A stretch of 64,000 nucleotides of DNA from Jutongia huaianensis (GTDB lineage Bacteria; Bacillota; Clostridia; Lachnospirales; Lachnospiraceae), in the NCBI RefSeq assembly GCF_014384985.1, contig NZ_JACRSX010000003.1, positions 186,001 to 250,000 on the forward strand, in the 5' to 3' direction. The position numbers and the translations under genes are program-made. Below are positions 57,968-64,000 of the stretch, one piece after another (position 1 is the first letter of the stretch; each line of letters starts with the position of its first letter). The notes beneath the pieces were generated by a model. It had not been told where the DNA came from. It ran no database searches and saw nothing but the letters and a program-made list of their open reading frames with translations.

Positions 57968-60562
57968 TTATCTCTCTTTGATACGTTTGTAAATCTGGAT
58001 CAATATGGTAGGAATCACTGCCATGGAAAACATCAATCCATACAATGTTGAAAACATCGGTGCCACTTCAAAAATGCCATGGAGGGCCGGGATTACCAGT
58101 ACGGTACCAAGCAGCAGAACACCGATGCAGAATGCACCCAGACTGTACCAGTTGCGCCGGAAACCGAGTTCAAAAATAGAGTGTTTGCTGCGGCAATTGA
58201 AGCCGTGAAATAATCGGGCCAGTGATAACGTGGAAAATGCCATTGTCATTGCTGTGGCGTGATTGATAGTGAATCCGACATGATATGCAAATATAGTGAA
58301 AAGACCGATCAAAAACCCCTGTACCAGAATCTGGAGACAGAATCCCTTGGTCAGGATACCTTCTTTTGGATCACGCGGTTTAACGGCCAGCAGATCATCT
58401 TCCGGCGGTTCCATTCCAATCGCCAGCGCCGGAAGGGAATCCGTCAGAAGATTGATAAACAACAAATGAACCGGCTGAAACGGTATCTCCAATCCACGCA
58501 GTGAAGTATACAGTACCACAAGGATTCCGGCCATATTGCCGGATAATAAAAATCCGATGGCATTTTTGATATTGCGATAAACATTTCTTCCGTTTGCTAC
58601 TGCTTTAATGATCGTTGCAAAATTGTCATCTCCGAGGATCATGGATGCTGCATCCTTTGATACCTCTGTTCCGGTTATACCCATAGCAACGCCGATATCT
58701 GCTTTTTTCAAGGCAGGCGCATCATTGACACCATCTCCTGTCATTGAAACGATCTGTCCTTTCTTTTGCCAGGCTTCTACGATGCGGATCTTATTTTCCG
58801 GAGATACCCTGGCATATACCGAGATATGTTCGATCTGTGCATCCAGTTCCTGATCACTCATTTGATCCAGTTCCAGACCTGTGACGGTCTGATCTCCCTT
58901 TCGGTAGATACCGATCTGCTTTGCAATGGCAGTGGCCGTTACACTGTGATCGCCTGTGATCATAATTGGTTTAATTCCCGCACGGATCGCATCCCGGACC
59001 GCCTTTACAGATTCTTCTCTCGGGGGATCCATCATAGAAATAAGACCTAAAAAGATAAAATCCTTTTCGGATTCTGTGGTTAAATGTTCCTGCCTGCCTG
59101 CTTCACGGTATGCAAATGCCAGTACCCGCAGACCATTTTCAGAAAACTGCTGGTTCTGTTTTTGGATTTGTTCCCGATCGGCTTCCATAAATGGACGGAC
59201 ACCATCTGCTGTCTGGATTTCTGTGATTCGTTCCAGCATAACATCCAAAGCACCCTTAGTAAAAATAATGTCTTTCTGATCAATCTGATACCGGGAGCTC
59301 ATCAGTTTACGGGTAGAATCAAATGACAGTTCTTCGATACGGGGATATTTTTCACGAATCGGTATGTAATCCAGCCCGGAATCAGACAGCATATTTAAAA
59401 GAGCTGTTTCGGTAGGATCTCCAATACATTGTCCCTCTGCCAGATCGGAATCGTTATTCAAGATTGCATTCAAAAGCAGATATTTTTGAACAGGCTCCTG
59501 TAATGTCAGTTCTGCTGGAGTGATCGGTCTGCCTCCCGCATAGATCTTTCGCACGGTCATTTTATTCTGGGTCAGAGTCCCTGTTTTGTCCGAACAGATC
59601 ACGGATACGCAACCGAGGGTTTCTACCGCTTTCAGGTCTTTGATAATGGCATTCTCCTTTGCCATTTTCTGGGTTCCCATAGCCTGAACGATGGTTACAA
59701 TAGATCCCAGTGCCTCAGGAATTGCAGCTACAGCGAGGGCTACTGCAAATAACAGAGAGTCTAAAAGACCGGTACCACGAATAATACTAAGTCCGAATAC
59801 AAGAACACATATGATCATAATGCCGGTTGCCAGCTTACGGCTGAACTGATCCAGACTCACCTGCAGTGGTGTTTTTTTCTCCCCGGAATCATTCATCAGC
59901 CGGGCGATTTTTCCCATTTCCGTATCCATTCCGGTTTCTGTTACCACGACAAGGGCTCTTCCGTAAGTGACGAGACTGCCGGAATACACCATATTGATAC
60001 GGTCTCCCAACGTAAGATCTTCCTTTAAAATAATGTCTGACTTATCCACATTGGTGGATTCTCCCGTCAGAGCGCTTTCATTGACCTGAAGCGAATAATT
60101 ATGCAGAATACGGCCATCTGCAGCAACCATATCTCCTGCCTCCAGAGAAAGAATATCTCCCGGAACGATATCTCTGGAATCAATTTCAATCCGGACATGA
60201 TCCCGATAGACCTTTGCGCTGGGTGAGGAAAGATTTTTCAGGCTTTCCAGAGACTTTCTTGCTTTGCTGTACTGTACGGTGCCGAGAATGGCATTTAAGA
60301 TCAGTACTACAATGATAACGGCTGTGCTTTCCGGATTACCGGAAAGGGCTGAGATAACCGCTGCAATGATCAAAATGATCACCAGAAGATCCAAAAACTG
60401 TTCGCCAAATACCTGCAGAATACTTTTCTTTTTGCCCTCCTCCAGAATATTGGGGCCGTATTGTTTTAGTCTCTTTGCTGCCTCTGCGCCGGATATTCCC
60501 TCCCCGGACGTTTCTTTTGTTTTCATTACCTGTGCTTGTGACATCTGGTACCAGTTTTTCAT
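57968..60562 (-). CDS. P-type cation ATPase (PMCA/SERCA-like; likely Mn2+/Ca2+)
   Basis: 864 residues, P2-type ATPase. Residues include the NESALTGES loop (TGES), SDKTGTLTQN (phosphorylated Asp), TGDHSVTATAIA, VSMTGDGVNDAPALKKADIG and the membrane-4 site AAIPEALGSIV (PEAL in place of the usual PEGL). Helix 6 NLLTDSLPALA gives the Asn/Asp ligands. The yybP-ykoY leader upstream points to manganese export, as with L. lactis YoaB, though the protein alone would be called Ca2+-type. Confidence 0.93.
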   Translation of the reverse strand: MKNWYQMSQAQVMKTKETSGEGISGAEAAKRLKQYGPNILEEGKKKSILQVFGEQFLDLLVIILIIAAVISALSGNPESTAVIIVVLILNAILGTVQYSKARKSLESLKNLSSPSAKVYRDHVRIEIDSRDIVPGDILSLEAGDMVAADGRILHNYSLQVNESALTGESTNVDKSDIILKEDLTLGDRINMVYSGSLVTYGRALVVVTETGMDTEMGKIARLMNDSGEKKTPLQVSLDQFSRKLATGIMIICVLVFGLSIIRGTGLLDSLLFAVALAVAAIPEALGSIVTIVQAMGTQKMAKENAIIKDLKAVETLGCVSVICSDKTGTLTQNKMTVRKIYAGGRPITPAELTLQEPVQKYLLLNAILNNDSDLAEGQCIGDPTETALLNMLSDSGLDYIPIREKYPRIEELSFDSTRKLMSSRYQIDQKDIIFTKGALDVMLERITEIQTADGVRPFMEADREQIQKQNQQFSENGLRVLAFAYREAGRQEHLTTESEKDFIFLGLISMMDPPREESVKAVRDAIRAGIKPIMITGDHSVTATAIAKQIGIYRKGDQTVTGLELDQMSDQELDAQIEHISVYARVSPENKIRIVEAWQKKGQIVSMTGDGVNDAPALKKADIGVAMGITGTEVSKDAASMILGDDNFATIIKAVANGRNVYRNIKNAIGFLLSGNMAGILVVLYTSLRGLEIPFQPVHLLFINLLTDSLPALAIGMEPPEDDLLAVKPRDPKEGILTKGFCLQILVQGFLIGLFTIFAYHVGFTINHATAMTMAFSTLSLARLFHGFNCRSKHSIFELGFRRNWYSLGAFCIGVLLLGTVLVIPALHGIFEVAPMFSTLYGLMFSMAVIPTILIQIYKRIKER

Positions 60563-60606
60563 ACAACTTCCTCCATTTTTATCAATTTCTTAAAATAAAA
60601 TGTACT

Positions 60607-60757
60607 AAAAAAGACTTTCCATGCAGAATAAAACCTATCAAATGTTTTATTCTGCACGAAAAGTCTCATAACCGAACAATTGATTCCGTACGGCATGCAT
60701 CACCAGGTACGAAGTACCGAGATTGTTGACGATACATTAAAATTACTCCCCTTTAAT
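60607..60757 (-). promoter_or_regulatory. yybP-ykoY (Mn2+) riboswitch with terminator platform
   Basis: On the minus strand AAAGGGGAGTA (60744-60754) is followed by TCGTCAACAAT, a stem-loop GGTACTTCGTACC, and ATTGTT pairing with AACAAT. The 3' GAGACTTT can close the first stem with AAAG, as in the L. lactis yoaB riboswitch. The same AGACTTTTC is the 5' arm of a hairpin around GCAGAATAAAAC/GTTTTATTCTGC, ending GGAAAGTCT and TTTTTT. Aptamer and terminator therefore exclude each other. Mn2+ binding should turn the gene on. Confidence 0.87.
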
Positions 60758-60789
60758 GCGGAACGTGTCATTTTATTAAAAGTAAGGCT

Positions 60790-60818
60790 ATTATAAATGC
60801 GAATCCTCGCCCTGTCAA
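60790..60818 (-). promoter_or_regulatory. Consensus promoter for the riboswitch-ATPase transcript
   Basis: TTGACA (60813-60818) and TATAAT (60790-60795) are exactly 17 bases apart, and the aptamer starts about 33 bases downstream. The TGA stop of the truncated MATE frame is part of the -35 box. Confidence 0.9.
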
Positions 60819-61039
60819 GGTGTTTTTTCCATACTCAGTCCAAGAAAAACAGAAGTTAAAAATGTCATTAGTGTATATACGGAACCTACCGCTGCCAAGG
60901 CATTTTTGCCAAGGACACGCCCAACGATCAACGTATCTGCAATATTATAAAACTGCTGGAGCAGATTTCCAGCCATCATAGGAAGGGCAAAAAAGAAAAG
61001 AGACTTTGAAATACTGCCTCTTGTCAGATCATAATACAT
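60815..61039 (-). pseudogene. Truncated MATE efflux transporter (N-terminal 74 aa)
   Basis: MYYDLTRGSISKSLFFFALPMMAGNLLQQFYNIADTLIVGRVLG is the standard MATE N-terminus, followed by AAVGSVYTLMTFLTSVFLGLSM; then the frame ends with EKTP and a stop. A full MATE is about 450 residues. The start follows AGGTGATAAAT. The rest was removed, and the break is right at the promoter of the P-type ATPase, so a deletion probably joined the two. Confidence 0.85.
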
Positions 61040-61239
61040 ATTTATCACCTATAATCATAAAATAATCGATTCAGAAAAATGTTCTCTGCAACCGCGCATT
61101 CCTCCTGCACTGGTCTAATATAAATAAAACAGAGATGCCGGTTATACAATAAACTTTTCAGATGAAAATTTCTATTGCACTCTTCCCAGAACAGAGAACG
61201 GTTTCATTATAGTACAAATTATAAAAAAATCAATATCTA

Positions 61240-61268
61240 TTGAGATTTTGCCACAGGAAACGTATAAT
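61240..61268 (+). promoter_or_regulatory. Promoter of the AGE-family epimerase gene
   Basis: TTGAGA (61240-61245) and TATAAT (61263-61268) are 17 bases apart, 46 bases before the start codon. The divergent region 61040-61239 otherwise shows no gene. Confidence 0.85.
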
Positions 61269-61313
61269 GAAGGACAGGACAAGAACGGTCAACGCTCAGA
61301 AATGAGGATTTAT

Positions 61314-62561
61314 ATGACAATACAACCAAAATATCAGATTGATACAAAAGAAAATAAACAATTTCTGGAAAACGCCCGAAAGGAGCTGTTATCCTTTGGA
61401 CATCATTTTCCGTCCCCGGAGGGAAGTTCCTATTATCTTGGAGACGACGGAACACCGTGGAAGGACCGGAATCGTGAGACCTGGATCACAAGCCGTATGG
61501 CACATGTCTACTCTCTGGGCTTCTTTTTGGGACATGATGGAAGTAAAGAGCTTGCTGCCGCTGCAATTCACGGACTTCGTACCGAGCTTCACGATAAGAA
61601 AAACGGCGGATGGTATGCCGGACTGATGGCAGACGGTGAAATTGTTCCTACGAAGCAGTGTTATGCCCATGCCTTTGTAATCCTGGCGGCTTCTTCCGGT
61701 GTGCTGGCAGGAATCGAAGGGGCGAAGGAGCTTTTGGATGAGGCACTTGCCCTTTATGATCTGCGTTTCTGGAATGAATCCGAGGGACTTTCCTGTGATA
61801 CCTGGAATACGGAATTTACGAAATTGGATGATTACCGCGGACTCAATGCAAATATGCATACGGTAGAAGCATTTCTGGCTGCGGCTGATGTCACCGGCAA
61901 GGAAGCATACCGGATCCGCGCCGGACGGATCATTGATCATGTGCTTACCTGGGCGCAGAACAATCAATGGCGTATTCCGGAACACTTTCACAAAGACTGG
62001 ACTCCGGATCTGGAGTGTAACAAGAACCATCCGGATGACCCTTTTAAGCCGTATGGTGCTACTCCGGGGCATGGAATTGAGTGGGCCCGGCTGATCACGC
62101 AGTGGACCCTGTCCACATATAAGGACAGTACGGCTGCCGGAGCTGCACCGTATATATCTGCAGCAAAGGCGTTATATCAGCGAGCCGTTACCGATGCCTG
62201 GAACGTCGATGGCGCACCGGGACTGGTATATACGACCGACTGGAATGGCACGCCTGTCGTTCATGACAGAATGCACTGGACGCTGGCGGAAGCAATCAAT
62301 ACCTCTTCCGTTCTCTGGCATATCACCGGAGAGGAATGCTACGCAAAGGATTACGCTTCCTTTATGCAGTATCTGGATGAAGTCGTATGGGATCATGATA
62401 CCGGCTCCTGGTTTCATCAGCTTGATCAGAATAATCAGCTGCTTGGTACAGTATGGCCCGGAAAATCCGATCTCTACCATGCAGTCCAGGCAACACTGAT
62501 CCCGTTATATACGCCGGCTCTTTCTATTGCTCCGGCTGTAAAGTACGGGAAAAAATTATAA
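61314..62561 (+). CDS. N-acylglucosamine 2-epimerase (AGE)-family isomerase
   Basis: 415 residues, (alpha/alpha)6 barrel. RETWITSRMAHVYSLGFFLG has the conserved Arg and His, KQCYAHAFVILAAS another His, and GHGIEWARLITQWTL and GSWFHQLDQNNQLLG the last catalytic segments. The pattern fits YihS-like sulfoquinovose/mannose isomerases and other AGE enzymes; the sugar is not certain. The start MTIQPKYQIDTKE follows TGAGGATTTAT. Confidence 0.92.
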   Translation: MTIQPKYQIDTKENKQFLENARKELLSFGHHFPSPEGSSYYLGDDGTPWKDRNRETWITSRMAHVYSLGFFLGHDGSKELAAAAIHGLRTELHDKKNGGWYAGLMADGEIVPTKQCYAHAFVILAASSGVLAGIEGAKELLDEALALYDLRFWNESEGLSCDTWNTEFTKLDDYRGLNANMHTVEAFLAAADVTGKEAYRIRAGRIIDHVLTWAQNNQWRIPEHFHKDWTPDLECNKNHPDDPFKPYGATPGHGIEWARLITQWTLSTYKDSTAAGAAPYISAAKALYQRAVTDAWNVDGAPGLVYTTDWNGTPVVHDRMHWTLAEAINTSSVLWHITGEECYAKDYASFMQYLDEVVWDHDTGSWFHQLDQNNQLLGTVWPGKSDLYHAVQATLIPLYTPALSIAPAVKYGKKL

Positions 62562-62564
62562 TTT

Positions 62565-62831
62565 TTATGACTTGGAATCCCAGTATGGTTTCTGGTCTTT
62601 ATGCGAAAAGCCCTTGAGAGTTTCCTGATAAGACGCCAGTTTTGTCTCGTATTCTTTCCGGGCTTTTTCTTTTAATCTGCCCTCGTTGGTCAGTTCGGAG
62701 AGTCTCTGCTCCAAAAGATTTAAAGCTTCATGAGCTGCGTCCTTATAATTGTTGGACAGGTTGGAATCAATCTCTGCCATAATATTTTCTAATTCTTTAT
62801 TTTTACCAATATCTTTAATAAAATCAAACAT
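62565..62831 (-). CDS. Hypothetical helical protein, 88 aa
   Basis: Mostly helical, charged protein MFDFIKDIGKNKELENIMAEI with heptad-like EALNLLEQRLSELTNEGRLKEKARKEYETKL. AGGAGAAACCT precedes the ATG. Possibly a coiled coil. Its 3' end is 3 bp from that of the AGE gene. No family was recognised. Confidence 0.8.
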   Translation of the reverse strand: MFDFIKDIGKNKELENIMAEIDSNLSNNYKDAAHEALNLLEQRLSELTNEGRLKEKARKEYETKLASYQETLKGFSHKDQKPYWDSKS

Positions 62832-62851
62832 AGGTTTCTCCTTCTAATTGT

Positions 62852-62898
62852 AAAAAATTAAGATCACATTGATGAAATAAATCTCTGTGATCTTAATT
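62852..62898 (-). terminator. Terminator after the chemotaxis receptor gene
   Basis: AATTAAGATCACA and TGTGATCTTAATT pair over 13 bp, followed by TTTTTT on the minus strand. Confidence 0.85.
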
Positions 62899-62941
62899 TT
62901 AAAATAGTGCAGATAAATTTGCAATAATATAATTTTGTTTT

Positions 62942-64000
62942 CTAACGGCTGATAGAGAACCGTTCCATGATCTGCTGAATAGAAATAGCATTTTGCTCGT
63001 TTGTGTGAGCAATGTCTACCAGACTTTCAGAGGTTTGCTTTGTTTGCTCTACCTTGCTTAAAATATCATCTGTATGTACCTCAAGTCCTTCCGGATTACT
63101 TTGGACAGTATCAATCTGACAACGAATATCAGAAACAGCTTTAACAAATTCATCAGAGCAGTCATTCATTTCTTTGATAATATTTTGAATTTGAATGATA
63201 GATCCGTCGTATTCATTTGTTGCACTGACAAACTGTTCAAATTGCGTTTTCACATCATTTTCTAAAAATTGAATGACATTATCAAAGCATTCCTCTACCA
63301 ACGTGATATTATGTTTTGTTTCTTCACAAATATCCTGAATAGCGGTAGCTGTCTGACGGGATACATCTGCCAGATTACCAATTTCTCCCGCCACAATACT
63401 AAAACCACGTCCAGCCTCTCCTGCTCTGGCAGCCTCAATAGAGGCATTTAGTGAAAGCAAATTTGTCTGATTTGTAATATCAAGAATCTGTTTTGCCATA
63501 TCGTCAATTTGAGTTAATGACTGCAGCCGGATGATTGCCTGTCGGATTTCCTCATGATTTTCTGCAATTTTTGCACTGGTTGTCTCTAGAGACTTACTTG
63601 CAATTGCACGCATTTCAGACACTTGTTCCATAAGTTCATGGCTTTGAGCATTTCCACGTTGAATTTTACTTTCTACCTGTTCAACTACGTCGTTGATTTC
63701 TGCAATTCCTTCGTCTACCTGTGCCACGGTTTGATTAATCTGTTCTGCATGCTCTGCAAAATGTTCTGTAACCACTGCATTTTCTCCCACACACCGAATC
63801 AATACACCTGAGGAGTCAGTCATTTCTTCAGCAGAAGCGGACATGGATTCGGAACATTGTCCCAGTTTTTGAATGATATCCTCAAAGGAATTACTGAGAG
63901 AATCCAGGGCAGTTGCAATCTGACCAATTTCACTCTTTTTATTGATATATTTGCGTAAACGTGGATTTTTTTGAATCTTTAATTCCTTTAATTCCAGTAA
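62942..64000 (-). CDS. Methyl-accepting chemotaxis protein, 5' end missing
   Basis: The C-terminal 352 residues of a receptor are in the window; the frame is open to the right edge. A HAMP-like end ([19 protein letters not shown]) leads into a long coiled coil. The hairpin tip [33 protein letters not shown] binds CheA/CheW. The tail ends [14 protein letters not shown] without a CheR pentapeptide. The N-terminal sensor lies beyond the window. Confidence 0.94.
   Translation of the reverse strand, partial: LLELKELKIQKNPRLRKYINKKSEIGQIATALDSLSNSFEDIIQKLGQCSESMSASAEEMTDSSGVLIRCVGENAVVTEHFAEHAEQINQTVAQVDEGIAEINDVVEQVESKIQRGNAQSHELMEQVSEMRAIASKSLETTSAKIAENHEEIRQAIIRLQSLTQIDDMAKQILDITNQTNLLSLNASIEAARAGEAGRGFSIVAGEIGNLADVSRQTATAIQDICEETKHNITLVEECFDNVIQFLENDVKTQFEQFVSATNEYDGSIIQIQNIIKEMNDCSDEFVKAVSDIRCQIDTVQSNPEGLEVHTDDILSKVEQTKQTSESLVDIAHTNEQNAISIQQIMERFSISR

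Noticed and set aside
1..64000. CRISPR arrays, tRNA or rRNA genes
   Set aside because: No regularly spaced direct repeats of 24-37 bp, no cloverleaf with CCA/T-loop sequence and no rRNA signature was found. The 11-bp tandem repeat at 11517 is too short and has no spacers.

Overview
The window reads as chromosomal DNA of a low-to-mid GC Gram-positive gut anaerobe, most likely a member of the Lachnospiraceae (Clostridia). The reasons are AGGAGG-type ribosome sites on nearly every gene, consensus TTGACA-17-TATAAT promoters, a GerMN lipoprotein, a WalKR-like two-component pair, DegV, LtaS-like, ComEA and ComEC proteins, and a siphovirus-type prophage of the kind common in that family. The genus cannot be told from the sequence alone.

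Bases 1 to about 35,140 are the right part of an integrated phage, transcribed almost wholly leftward (minus strand). Read in that direction: a right-end cargo zone (25.4-34.9 kb) carries a SymE-like protein, an Mrr endonuclease, a Vsr endonuclease, a type II-like nuclease, a cytosine methyltransferase with its own HTH domain, an McrB/LlaJI-type ATPase-nuclease pair, and a short LexA-box operon of two small genes. Next come a phage repressor-like protein (24.1-25.2 kb), a DeoR-type HTH gene behind an inverted-repeat operator, and the replication module: a 2-deoxyribosyltransferase-like protein, DUF2800 nuclease, DUF2815 ssDNA-binding protein, family A DNA polymerase, VapE primase-helicase, VRR-NUC and SNF2 helicase. 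A sigma-like regulator and an orphan MazF follow. A 467-residue AT-rich nuclease gene sits as a cargo gene (moron) at 11.5-13.0 kb. Then come HNH, a Zn-finger protein, two DNA methyltransferases, an accessory block (amidoligase, gamma-glutamylcyclotransferase, zinc ribbon, DUF4314, double-HTH), and finally terminase small and large subunits and the portal protein, which runs off the left edge. Integrase, capsid, tail and lysis genes must lie to the left of the window.

The prophage ends inside comEC. The chromosomal reading frame keeps the ComEC N-terminus as far as the conserved LAISG motif near 35,137 and then changes to unrelated sequence, so the DNA-uptake channel gene is split by the element. 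The chromosome to the right runs comEA - response regulator - histidine kinase - GerMN lipoprotein - comEC, then a DMT-type permease, argC-argB-argD, maf, a histidine phosphatase, a DUF1266 lipoprotein, SseB, an LtaS-like sulfatase, a glycosyltransferase, a YhfC peptidase, an ABC-ATPase, an HD hydrolase, cysK, metF, degV, a P-type cation ATPase behind a yybP-ykoY (Mn2+) riboswitch, a truncated MATE transporter, an AGE-family epimerase and a partial chemotaxis receptor.

The most original signal is a structured leader present three times in the phage accessory block (before the 118-aa gene, the amidoligase and a 260-aa protein). It has a conserved outer stem, an inner hairpin with compensatory base changes, a conserved loop and a conserved 3' tail. 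Two of the three downstream genes also share a C-terminal domain. This looks like an undescribed cis-acting RNA controlling a phage amide-ligase system.
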